A stretch of 25,804 bases of DNA from the NCBI GenBank assembly GCA_036897485.1, contig JAYMTF010001156.1:1-25804 (forward strand), written 5' to 3'. A model generated the notes under the pieces. It saw only the letters and a list, made by a program, of their open reading frames with translations. It had not been told where the DNA came from and searched no databases. Of this stretch, positions 10,277 to 20,700 are shown in pieces. The translations under genes were made by a program, and so were the position numbers. Each line of letters begins with the position of its first letter. The first letter of the stretch is position 1. Origin of the DNA: Pelargonium nanum. Its lineage: Eukaryota; Streptophyta; Magnoliopsida; Geraniales; Geraniaceae.

Positions 10277-10410
10277 CACAAATGAACCTACTTAAGCCTA
10301 ATAAGAAAACTCAACATTTGATACATGGTATATATTTAATATAAGTTTCATGCATATGTTAGTAAACTATTTGCCCACAAATGAACCTACTTAAGCCTAA
10401 TATAAGTTTC
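10277..10410. repeat. Mosaic direct repeat
   Basis: A 27-bp segment at 10277-10303 recurs exactly at 10376-10402. The second copy runs into TAATATAAGTTTC (10398-10410), itself a copy of 10337-10349. The second copy therefore joins two separated parts of the first region, as template switching during repair would produce. Confidence 0.85.
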
Positions 10411-11890
10411 GCTGCTAACGATTTCATCATCCCTTGCATGCTCAAACTCGCCGTCTAAAAGTTACTTAAAGGTCCCAAACTCTATGAGAATGTAACTATG
10501 CAGTGAGTTGTGCTAAGGTGACACTATTAAAAATAAAATAAAATAATAAATAAAAACTACTTTTCTTCTACCGAATTTGGTATACATATTACACCAACAA
10601 AAATTAGTTACTAATACTGTAGTTAAATATCAATTAGTGCTCTCAGCACCGACTTGGCAAGATATGACAAAAGGTACATGAAATTAAATGATATGTCTTC
10701 CCACTACATTTAGGGTTGTACCATCACTTGAAAACTAATTACACGTACATTCACCTTGGTCATATTCTTTCTTGAATTTCACTATCTTCTATAGACAATA
10801 TTACACATCAACTTGTATAAGATTAAGAAAAAAGGAACAAGTGAAAGCGTTGTCGAAGCATTAGCAAATTCTTAGTGGTAATTAACTATTAAGATAAGAT
10901 CACAAGAAATCGCTTTGATACTAACTCTGTCTAGCTATTATTAGTACTGACGGTTTGAATTCAAACTCTGAGTACCCAACGCGACATCCAATCCAAATTC
11001 AAAACGACCATCTTTCATAATCAGATATAGTTTATTTTTTAAAGTTTTAAATCGAAACAATCCACACAATTTAACTCATTTTACGTCTGAAAACTAAAAT
11101 CCGACCAAACCGAAGTAATTTCACAACCCTATTTACAATCTTGCAAATATTACAATGCATGTTTGTACCTATTGGACATATATATGAATCTCATGGTGTG
11201 GGGGTTGTTTGATATAGAGATTATTATATTCGATTTCAAGTTATATAGTTCATCAAATCAAATCAAATCTCCTTGTGATCACATTGAAAAGAAGGAGAAG
11301 AAGAAGAGATGATGTGACATCGACAAGAATGCACCAACTGTACGGACAACCAATAATAAATAGAGGAGAGAGAGAGTGCGTCGAACACGGAGAAACGGAG
11401 CCATGGCCGGCTGCCCAAAACGAACACACTACCCCATAGTCCCCACACACATGACATCCTCGTATTCCTCGTACCATTATTATTTGTATATATTCTTAAT
11501 TACTACGAAAATCAAAACACCACCGTCCATGTTAGTACTACGTGGGTGACAGTGCAACCTCTCGACTTTTTCATAAACTATTTCCACGCGTCGATCATCA
11601 CCAATTTCTGCTATTATACTACGTACATAACATAGTGATGGTTTTTATTTATTTGTAAGTGAACTTGACCTTCCACCTAAAGAATATAATGGTGAGGACA
11701 ATATTAAGAAAAGCAGCTTTCAATTGATCATGGACATACAGCTCCTAATGGTGACCCACCGAGACTTCAACATTCTAAATCATCTGATGTTATGTTAATT
11801 AGGAATTTAGCATGGAAAAGGAGTAAGAGACTCAGATTCACCGCTAAATAAGTTGTGTATTTTTTGAGGAAAAAATATAAGAAAGGTCAA
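10411..11890. other. Gene-free stretch
   Basis: There are no recognisable genes. The pair of overlapping minus-strand open frames at 11253-11477 (74 codons or less) has no known motif. A GA-rich run occurs near 11362-11375. Confidence 0.4.
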
Positions 11891-12610
11891 GTGCTTGTTT
11901 GGGAGGTCAATTTTATAATGTAAAGGTGAATATTTATAGACATTTAGTCAAAATTTGTTTTGGAAGAACGACTTTTATACATTAAAGCTCTACGTGAACT
12001 ATGATAAGAGTTTTATCCACGAAAAGTTGAAGACTCCTACACCAGCTCATGCAATTTTGTGCGTATTTCCCACTCAAAATTGTTCTTGATTTAGTAATTG
12101 TTGATGACCAAAACTAGCTCAACTCATATAAATGCTTCATTTGATTACCAACTCACTTCTTCAACCACCATTTTCAATTGATTTTGATTTTTTTAACCAA
12201 TTAAAAATACATAGTGAAGTTGACCTAGATAACATGTGAGTCGGAAATATGTTTTATTATATGTGGTAGATTATATTATTTTCACGGTTGACCAACAGTC
12301 AATCTTAGAGTTATATACATGATTTTACTTTATGTGGCAAACCATTTTAGTTTCATAGTCGACCTACAGTCGATCGACCCAAATTAAACTTATAGATCAA
12401 CATGTTAGACGTACATGTAATAACTTAGGACATTTTTGTAAACTAATAGTTATACACTTTCTTTCATCAAACAATTTCACCATTCACAAATCCTTTTAAA
12501 CCACCTTTTGTACGTTAAAATTACCAAACAAAACTTTTATTTTTGAATCACATTTCATCATCTTCCGGCTACCTCGACAGACATTTACAGTAGACCATCC
12601 AAACAAGCCC
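11891..12610. mobile_element. Possible non-autonomous DNA transposon with GCTTGTTTGG ends
   Basis: The left end GTGCTTGTTTGGGAGGTC (11891-11908) matches the reverse complement of the right end (12593-12610, GGGCTTGTTTGGATGGTC) at 16 of 18 positions. Similar GGGCTTGTTTGG termini are common in plant MITEs. The 720-bp interior is AT-rich and non-coding, and includes a diverged internal duplication (12247-12374). No clear target-site duplication is visible, so superfamily assignment (hAT or PIF/Harbinger) is open. Confidence 0.45.
12247..12374. repeat. Diverged tandem duplication, period about 71 bp
   Basis: Positions 12247-12303 and 12318-12374 align (TATGTGGYA, TTTCAYRGTYGACC, ACAGTCRAT). The second unit ends in a GTCGATCGAC-type palindrome. 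It lies inside the possible transposon. Confidence 0.5.
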
Positions 12611-13690
12611 TAACTTTGAAGTGCCCTATGCATCATGCATGGCATGGGACTGTGGGAGTAGAGTAAGATATCTGAAACGCAAAAGAACAAAAAAAAGTGG
12701 GGGATGGATTGGAGAATATATCTGAGTGTCATCATCACAAAACCGAGTCACAGCTGCAGTGAGCAGCTATATGATTTGTATACGAAGTAGCATCGTCATG
12801 ATCGCCAACAGAGCTGCAAGACAAGTTGCTTCGCTGGCTGTGCTTCCGATACCTCATTTTCTTGATTTCCTGCTCAGTGAAGATCTTCTCCTTTTTTCGC
12901 TTTCACCATCCAGTGGGGACTACAATAACACTATTAAACCCTAATTTCCCCTACGTACTATACTGCATGCAGATTACATAACAAAATCACATTCTAATGA
13001 AGTTTATTCGCATATAATTCACAGTACAAATATATAAAATTTGTTGTAGCTGGTCCCCCATCTCTTTTAAGGAAGAAACAAGAGTTATTTGTAAAATAAT
13101 GATAAGAAAAAACAAACAGGACCACTTCACCAGAAGTCCTATATATCTACTGCTTGTTATACATATGTATATGTATATATAGATCTCATGAACTCTGATC
13201 TGTCAAACACAGAGCCCAGAAATTTCGCCGAGCACTGATTGAAAGATATTAAGAATTGATGATACAGCAACATTAGCATAGCTACTAGTTATAGTTACAG
13301 CAATGGAGCTATATATAGATATAGGTTACTTGAAATGGAAAATAAGTGTCCACAGCCTACACATCGTATAGACCCTGCTTTCAGTTTCTTCCCTAAATTT
13401 CTTATAATAATAGTACTGCATGTGTTTCATTTCCATACTTAAACCTATACCCCTCCTTCTGATCACTCTTTCTTTCACGCACTACTCATAATATATATAC
13501 ATTAAACTTCCAGTCTTGAATTATATGGTTAGGACTTGTACATTAATTAAGAGATCATGAATATATCTTTTGATTTTGAGAAGGATTGATGTTGGGTTTA
13601 CATTCTAATTGACATAATATTATTATAGAGACTAATGCTTATATTGTTAATGGCTTTTTATTCCAAGGGCGATCTTAGTTTTTACCTTTG
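12611..13690. other. Gene-free stretch with one exon-like patch
   Basis: Positions 12726-12945 are GC-richer, with a 72-codon plus-strand frame and a basic minus-strand frame of about 55 codons ending near 12738. Neither has a recognised domain, start context or splice support. AT microsatellite-like sequence lies at 13160-13180. Confidence 0.35.
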
Positions 13691-13767
13691 AGATCACTTG
13701 TTATTGAGTGCAAAGAGAGGACGATTCGTTTTCAGATCACTTGTTATTGAGTGCAAAGAGATGACGA
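13691..13767. repeat. Two-copy repeat, period 43 bp
   Basis: Positions 13691-13724 and 13734-13767 share 33 of 34 bases, separated by 9 bp. The copies lie at the 5' end of an unassigned open frame, and the second supplies an in-frame ATG. Confidence 0.9.
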
Positions 13768-14030
13768 CAGATAAGATGGAAGAGTTTCTTGCTAATTTTT
13801 CTTGGAACTCGTCTACTCTAAGGTTACTGACGAATCAAAATTATTTCAACTTTTGTAATTTTGAACTGTCCGTTTTGTTTCAAACTATTTTTCGTTCAGA
13901 TAAACAACCAAAAATAATTAAATTATTATATGAAACTCTACGAAAACATATCAGTCAATATATGATCAATGAGGGTCCGAATAAATGGACACTTAAAATT
14001 ACTAGATTTTTGCATGATCAACTTAAATAA
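13698..14030 (+). other. Unassigned 110-codon open frame, probably non-coding or a relic
   Basis: The frame is longer than most in this AT-rich DNA. It encodes a basic, Leu/Phe/Asn-rich peptide without signal peptide, membrane segment or known motif. Its N-terminal third comes from a recent 43-bp duplication, and its stop codon lies inside the SINE target site, so the stop predates that insertion. I do not recognise a family. It could be a decayed fragment of a larger gene or chance. Confidence 0.15.
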
Positions 14031-14251
14031 CAAATACCAAGGCATGTTGAGCCAAACGGTTGATGCGCTTTGGATTTCCTTTGAGTTCTTAGGTTCGAAT
14101 CTTTTTGCCGACGGTATAAGGTGAGATTTATAGATTTAAGGGGATAGCCAACAACTAACTCAGGTGACGCCCCCACCAGGGAGTGAGAAACACAAGCTTT
14201 TATAAGTCTGCTGTCTCGTCGCTTATAAAAAAAAAAACTTAAATAACAAAT
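14020..14251 (+). mobile_element. tRNA-derived SINE with 16-bp target-site duplications
   Basis: A 200-bp body (14036-14235) is flanked by perfect copies of AACTTAAATAACAAAT (14020-14035 and 14236-14251). It contains a pol III B box GGTTCGAATC (14092-14101) and an A-box-like TGAGCCAAACGG (14048-14059), and ends in an A-run of about 11 that merges with the right duplication. This is the complete structure of a LINE-mobilised SINE. Intact duplications mean a fairly recent insertion. The tRNA-like head is too diverged to be a functional tRNA. Confidence 0.9.
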
Positions 14252-15946
14252 GAATTGATGACAATAAAAAATCACTAAACCCAAATATCTTAATAATGAG
14301 ATAGCTAGCTACCTTGGAATGTGCATTGTGTGCATGAGTGATGAGAAAGTTTGAGTTGATGACCTGTAGCTGTACCATATTCATTACTGCCTGCAGTTGT
14401 ATTACTCCTTATTATGTCCCTGAAGTTGACACTTACCAGCAAGGCAGCAACTACAAAACTAAAACTTTTTTTCCTTCATGAATTCCCTGTTTAGATTCCT
14501 ATAAATATTATAAGTATTGACAATTATGCATAATTAAATTATTAAATATAAGAAAAATGAATCTCATTTTGCAAAAAAATTCAAGAAAAACTACATATAT
14601 ACTCATTTTGAGTCATATGAAGTTCTTTAGTCATACTATCTATTCATGAAATATATAATATGTTTTACAACTAGTACGAACAGTGTTTGGAATGTATATT
14701 TAAAACAATATATAAACGTGAATCAAGAACTGAAATAAAGTCATACATATATATTTAAAAATCAAAATAAAGAATTGTAATATTTTTTATATGTATGTAA
14801 TAGAAGTGGAACGAAAACACGAATAGTTGTATATATGCAATGCCCCAAACTATAGGAGCATTGAAAAATTAAGGGTGGATGGATATGATTTTGATTTTTG
14901 AGTCCCGTGGTGAATTGAAATATACCAAATTAAAACTCCCACCTCAGCTTGGTCAGTGGTCACCATCACATCACGTTATATATTGAACTATATTTTCATG
15001 AATAAATTAAATAAAAACAAAAATGCGTGTATAATGATGGTGATGGTGATGATGGCATGACATGCCATGCCATGCAACGCAGATAGGGTTATGATGATTC
15101 CTCGTCCTTGTTTTTAATTACTGATCATCCTTTTCATACAGCTGTTGATACAATAATTAGTTTTATTTCTATTTTCAGTGATAATACTTCTAAAATGTGA
15201 ATAATTTGATTAATTTCATTTTTTAATAGTTTTATTTAAAAAAAAATTATTAATCAAATAATAACAATTGAAATGAAAATATTTTCTTAATATCGTATTA
15301 AAAATTTAATCCAAAACACTGTCTTGCTATATATTAGTACTTACTTAATTAGCTAATTTGTGAAAACATGAAATTAGACATCTTTGAGGAGTGCATTTAT
15401 AAAAATTCTCATTCAGGTTCATCACCTTGCTGGGAATTCATGTTTGCATAAACTGAGATAAGTAGCTAGAAACATGGTACGATACATGAAAATTGGTATA
15501 TTTAAATTTGAATTCAAAACAAATACTTGTATTAATTTAAAACATCAAATAACAAGAGTGAAATTTAGAAGAAGAGAACTGGGCCCTAAAACCATTAAAA
15601 GATGACAAGATTGAGCAATGGGAAAGCATTGCAATTGTAATTGCAATTGCATGCATTGCAGCAAGCAGGTTTTGATGGTGAGTTGAGAGAGAATCACATT
15701 CACATCATTACAGAGGTTTTAATTATTTATGAGAGAGAAGAAAACAAAAGTAAAGGAAAAGGACACATGATTTACATGGAAATGGAAGAAATTTGAGTAA
15801 ATGAGAAATAGGTAGCTAGTGAGTGAAGTCAAGAAGAAGGACAAAAGCATATAATTATATGGTAAACAAGAGTGGACCCGACACACCCACCTGAACTTTT
15901 AATTCAACATGGTATCCAATGTCGACTACTAAAGCTCCATATATAT

Positions 15947-15970
15947 GAGATTGAGATTGAGATTGAGATG
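15947..15970. repeat. Microsatellite (GAGATT)4
   Basis: Four hexamer units, the last ending in G instead of T. Confidence 0.95.
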
Positions 15971-16135
15971 AGAAATATCCAATACAATCGTTGTATAGTA
16001 GGAGCACACCATCAAACTACTTCTCAATGCGTACCTTTTGTCTCCTATCGATACAACAATGCACATAATTCATAGCTCACTTACAAATCTTAGGTTTCAT
16101 TGTTGTGTCCGCATCGCATGCATGTGTGCCCACTT

Positions 16136-16153
16136 CATTCACATTCACATTCA
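16136..16153. repeat. Microsatellite (CATTCA)3
   Basis: Three perfect hexamer units. Confidence 0.95.
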
Positions 16154-17079
16154 CGGTTCAATCTTAGGTTTCCCGTAATTTATATTTCATCTGATTCAAA
16201 ATGAGCTCATATCTTATTAAGGGATACTTTTGACTTAAAGTTACTAATTCACTTGAAAATTAACATATGTCTTTGTTGTCTAGTTTGAATATGAGGGCGA
16301 GTTTAAAGGAATTCACGTCGAAATCATGATGTGAAGTCAATTGTTATTTGAAATATTAGTTGATTCTTCCACTCATCATAATAAGTTTTTGAGTTAGAAT
16401 CAAGTTCAATGACATCATATGCTAATTTAAAAGGTCTTTGATTATGCACATGTCAAGACTATCAATAAAAGAGAAATATGAGGCTCGTGTCTAACTTTTG
16501 GTATAATTTAACATGAAATTAGAGCTTTGGTTGACCTAAAGCTCACGAGTTTGAGTCATGCCTCCAACTATATATGATTATATAATATTAAATTCTTATC
16601 AGAGTCTTGGTTGAACTAAAAGCATGATTAAATTCTATTAAAAAAAAATCATGATTAAATCATATTAAATTTTACCACAAGACAAGAAGAAGACTTGTGC
16701 ATGTGTCACGTTCAAAGTGATGATGTGCTTGCATGTGACGGAGCATGCTAGAGTATAAACATTAAATTGGACCTTCAACTATTTGTATAATCTTTTATAT
16801 GACTCGTTTCTACAAGATATCAAAACTGGGTTTAATCCAAATGTGACCTCGTTTATAAATATTGCCTCCCCCTTTGCTATATGACCTGCTTGCAAATGTA
16901 CGTGCCTGCATTGACCCATATGCACAAGAAAAATACAAACATGTGAAGGGGATTGCTAATTTATTCAATTGTGCGAGTGTCGAGCCCATCATAAAAATCA
17001 TTTTTAGTACACTGTAGTGCCCTCAGCGCGCGCTGCCCCCAAAACCTCCAATTATATTGCCTTCATCTTCAAGTAATGA

Positions 17080-17416
17080 TATGTTATGCAGTGCAAACAA
17101 AGAACAATTCTGAGAGGCTGGTCTGATTTTATTGTTGAAACTGATTCGATGACGGTAGTTCGAGCAATCCAAACTGAAGGGGAGGTCTCCAGTGCCTTTG
17201 ATTTAGTTATTTTAGATATAGCTATTATAGTTGCTTCTTTGAGTAATGTTCAGTTTTCTTTTGTAAATCAGTCTGCGAACCGAGTTACTCATGTGCTTGT
17301 TAGATCCTCGGTATTATTGTCCGATGTAGTCGTGCGGGAAGGCAATCTTCTTCCCGACTATATTATCCCGCTTATTAATGCGGAGTTGAATTAATAAGAT
17401 TATTTCGGTTCAAAAG
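17080..17416 (+). pseudogene. 5'-truncated LINE fragment with RNase H-like (RVT_3) remnant
   Basis: The open frame at 17086-17394 (102 codons) reads GWSDFIVETDSMTVVRAIQ near residues 11-29 and SFVNQSANRVTHVLVRSS at about 58-75. These are the second half of the RNase H-like domain found at the C-terminus of plant LINE polyproteins and in related host proteins. The first catalytic Asp and the helix Glu are missing because the 5' part is absent; the Asp of ETDS remains. After the stop, TTTCGGTTCAAAAGA resembles a degraded LINE tail. It is almost certainly inactive. It ends about 335 bp before the ARP5 start codon and so abuts that promoter. Confidence 0.72.
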
Positions 17417-17443
17417 AGGTAGTGGCAGTGGGTGATGTTGAAC

Positions 17444-17507
17444 TGGGCTGGGCTTGGCTTATCCTGACAAGTGTTAAAACAGAGCCAATAGGCCTTTTGT
17501 TTGGGCC
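17444..17507 (+). promoter_or_regulatory. ARP5: Site II (TGGGCY) motifs upstream of ARP5
   Basis: Overlapping TGGGCT motifs (17444-17449, 17449-17454) and a TGGGCC (17502-17507) lie 245-308 bp before the start codon. TCP factors bind such elements in promoters of genes active in proliferating cells. With the intron 1 telo-box they form a combination described for plant cell-growth genes. No clear TATA box is present, which fits this promoter class. Confidence 0.55.
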
Positions 17508-17561
17508 TGTGTTTTCGTTTGTCATTTACATATAGATAATATTTTTGGAAAAAAGCTACGT

Positions 17562-17582
17562 CGTTCCGGTTCGACCGGAACG
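17562..17582. repeat. GC-rich inverted repeat in the ARP5 promoter or leader
   Basis: CGTTCCGGT-TCG-ACCGGAACG has perfect 9-bp arms and a 3-base centre. It stands out in AT-rich surroundings. It could be a dimer-binding operator, a leader hairpin, or a relic repeat end. Confidence 0.7.
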
Positions 17583-17606
17583 GTTCACTCCTGCTACGAT
17601 TTGAGA

Positions 17607-17630
17607 ATGAGAAAAAGAAGTAGCGAGTAG
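17607..17630 (+). CDS. Possible upstream ORF 1 of ARP5 (7 codons)
   Basis: ATG to TAG, seven sense codons, in the presumed ARP5 leader. It matters only if transcription starts upstream of it, which is unknown. Confidence 0.2.
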   Translation: MRKRSSE

Positions 17631-17661
17631 TAGGACAAGGAGCAGCAGAAGCAGCGAGGTC

Positions 17662-17748
17662 ATGTCTTTCTTCTCCACCCGACCTCAAAACCCTCTTTCT
17701 TCTCCATCTTCTCCGATTCGCCAAAACAGATTCACACTCACAAATTGA
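17662..17748 (+). CDS. Possible upstream ORF 2 of ARP5 (28 codons)
   Basis: A 28-codon frame rich in Ser and Pro starts at 17662 and stops with TGA at 17746-17748, only 3 nt before the ARP5 ATG at 17752. If in the mRNA it would reduce ARP5 translation or force reinitiation, which is inefficient over so short a distance. The CT-rich leader suggests a start site nearby, but whether before or after this ATG is not known. Confidence 0.35.
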   Translation: MSFFSTRPQNPLSSPSSPIRQNRFTLTN

Positions 17749-17751
17749 AAA

Positions 17752-20700
17752 ATGCCATTCATTTCACAGATACAGCGCCAGTCCGATTACGACCAATTCC
17801 CCTCCACCACTCCCATCGTCATCGACAATGGCGCTTCCTATTTCCGTATCGGGTACCTTATTAAACCCTAACTCTCTGACTCCAAACTCTCTCTCGTGCA
17901 TATCCCCACTTTTCTTTTTGCTGTGTATCGCTTTGTGTTTCAATTCGTTGTTGGTGCTTTCTTGCTCGAGTTTAATTTTGGTCTCCTGAATTGTACAGAT
18001 GGGCAGGAGAGACTAAGCCGCGTGTTGTTTTCCGCAACATTGTTCAGAGGCCTCGCCACAAAGTGACTGGTACTCTCTTTTTCTTTTTCTTCTTCTTAAC
18101 AGTTGTACTGTTTTTCACTTATTTTGTGAATTGAAGTTTGTATTTTGATGCTGGGTTAATGAAGTGGAAGAAGAAAAAAAACTCACCTTTTCCATTTCAT
18201 TTTGGTTCCCAGATAGTTTCACTAGTTGGGTCGTATTGTTTTTTATAACCCAGATAAATTTGTGAGCCAAAGTATTTCTTTATAGTGATCAGTTGAGGCT
18301 ATTAGACTGATTTACGAAATATAATCTTGTATGTTGCTATCATACTTTACTGTTAATGCCTCTGCTTATTTTCACTGAATTTTTGATATTGTCAATGAAG
18401 TGAGAATATAATGTATTCTGTTTGGTGGGTGATGCAGGTGAAACTGTCACTATTGTTGGTGATCATGATCCTGCTCTATTGAAGTACTTTGATTGCACTC
18501 GTGCAGGACCTCGCTCGGCATTTGATAGCAATGTTGTTTTTCAGTTCGAGATTATGGAATATGTAAGCTTATCATAGTATTTGCATGTATATTATGTCTG
18601 TATCTACAATTACAACGTCTCATGTTTTGTGATTGATAACTCTACAAAATAAACAACTCTACAACAGAGAATGAATGAGGATCAATTGGTGCCCTTATCG
18701 CTTGCAATATATGCTGTTTGAAAGGCTAACAGATGACATGCTTTACAAGCTTGAATGAACAAAGCATTATTCTGAAAAAAAATTTGATACCCGTTTAAGC
18801 ATTGCATACTAATGTTATATACAGTACAAGGAGCGCAATGGCGCAAACCTCACCTAGAGCCACGGCGCGGCGCATGGCGCGCGCCTTTTGAAAACAAGGC
18901 GGACATGTGTACTAAAAGTAAAAATATATACATTTTAGGCATATTTAATAGATTACAATACTATAAAAAAATCATCTGAATTAGTTAAAGGACAACTTTG
19001 ATAGTTATAACTTCTAATAGTAATCATTCTTACAATAGAGATCTAAAACCAAAAGTAAAGTTATGAATCTAAATATCATAAACTCTCTCTTATCATCCTG
19101 ATCATAAAAAAATTATAGTTGTTTTATTTTTCCAATTGTGGATGGAGAATTTGAAATTGAAATTTTGGAAAGTAGAAAGTCTGCAGCTTTTAAGTTTTTA
19201 TTTATTTCTAAATATAAATAAAAAACTAAAATGCATTTCAATTTGCACATGGCGCTCCATATTTGCGCCGCACCGTGCACCTCATTAAGTGGTGCAAGAG
19301 AGGTGCACCTTTTTCAATGTTAATTGCCACGAGTATTCCATGGCATGTGCCATTCATAACACTGGTGCATACATGCCATATTTATTTATATCAGATAATA
19401 ATAGCTCATACTTCTCTCTTTCATTGCTAGATTCTTGACTTTGCCTTTGATCGGTTGGGTGCAAATGGATCTCAGGTGCGATAAAAACTTTACAGTTATC
19501 TTTCTGTATGTTACTTAAACATCATGTATGTATTATCATGTGAATTTTATGCTTCTAAATCTTGGTGTTTATGTTTGCACTCTAGTTTATCTTCCACTGT
19601 AGTATCTTGTGATAGGTCTAATGGTTATTTTCAATCCAACTATCGCATTATGTGATTGCATCTGTTGGTTAATATGGGTTTTAGAGTTAAATGGATGTGG
19701 TTGGCAATTTGGGATATTATCCATTTTTACCTGACACCTGTATGTATATATATGATTTCAATAGATGTGCCCCAAGACATTTGTGGAATTTGATCCACAG
19801 GTCGAATGACTAAATACGAGCTTGTGCTAACTCAACTATGCTATTAACTGTTGCATAGGAAACTTCTAGTTATTTTTCTCCTTATCTTGGTGCCCTTGTA
19901 TTTGTTTTTAAAACTATTCCCTTTTCATCTAGTACAGCTTTTAAGTTGACAACTTAAAAAATATGATGCATACATAACTCCTCAGCTTGTTTTCTATTAT
20001 TACTAGAATGTTTATTGATTTTTGTTCATTTGAGGGCAGAACAGATTGATCATCCTGTCTTGATCACAGAATGCGTGTGCAACCCAGTCCAGTCTCGCAG
20101 TAAAATGGCAGAACTTCTTTTTGAGACTTATGGAGTTCCATCAGTGGGTACGAAGATTGATTATCAAATATGTGTATATCCTCGTCTTTAATTGTCGGGC
20201 TGAATAGTTATTTGGCAGATCAATGGTCTTGCACTCTTGTCTGTGCAGTACACAAGTGGTTGACCCTAGGTCCCTAATAATTGGTATTAGTATGGGGCTG
20301 GGACTGATCATGCTGTCTCATTTCCTTCTAAATGCAGGATTCTTGTTCTATATTGTTGTTTTACTCGTATGTTTAGACTCCTAATTGTCATTTGTTTATG
20401 TTATTAGCTTTCGGTGTTGATGCTGCATTCAGCTATAAGTATAATCAACTACTTGGGGCTTGTGATAAAGATGGTCTTGCTCTTTGCCCAGGGTTCACTA
20501 CAACTCATGTTATTCCGGTATATTTGCCTAACCTTGATATATGCTTAATTTAATAATCAAATAGTGGCTAATTATGTCTTCTTATATTTGAGAATGTTGA
20601 TTTTGTAATTTAAAACCAAATGATTAGCATCTCTCTCTCGCTCATCTATATTATATTTGCTTGTCATGGGATCTCATTCTTTTTATTCATAATCGTGTTG

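Larger units (their letters stand above)
14252..17079. other. Gene-free stretch
   Basis: This is AT-rich intergenic DNA. Noted structures are CATGC-rich self-complementary DNA at 15055-15075, a TGCAATT/AATTGCA cluster at 15626-15660, microsatellites (15947-15970, 16136-16153), and an 11-bp direct repeat CATGATTAAAT (16623-16633, 16650-16660) around an A-run. A similar phrase, AGAGYYTTGGTTGAMCTAAA, occurs at 16520-16538 and about 16601-16619. No open frame has a recognised domain. Confidence 0.4.

Noticed and set aside
11253..11477. Two overlapping minus-strand open frames of 64 and 74 codons
   Set aside because: Low-complexity Ser/Leu-rich peptides without start context, splice support or family resemblance.
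14036..14110. tRNA gene suggested by GGTTCGAATC
   Set aside because: No cloverleaf can be completed. The sequence is the head of a SINE with target duplications and an A-tail.
14018..14284. 88-codon minus-strand open frame
   Set aside because: It lies almost wholly within the SINE and its target duplications, in antisense.
17410..17724. 104-codon minus-strand open frame, Arg-rich
   Set aside because: It is antisense to the ARP5 promoter and leader; its Arg-rich stretch is the complement of the CT-rich leader.
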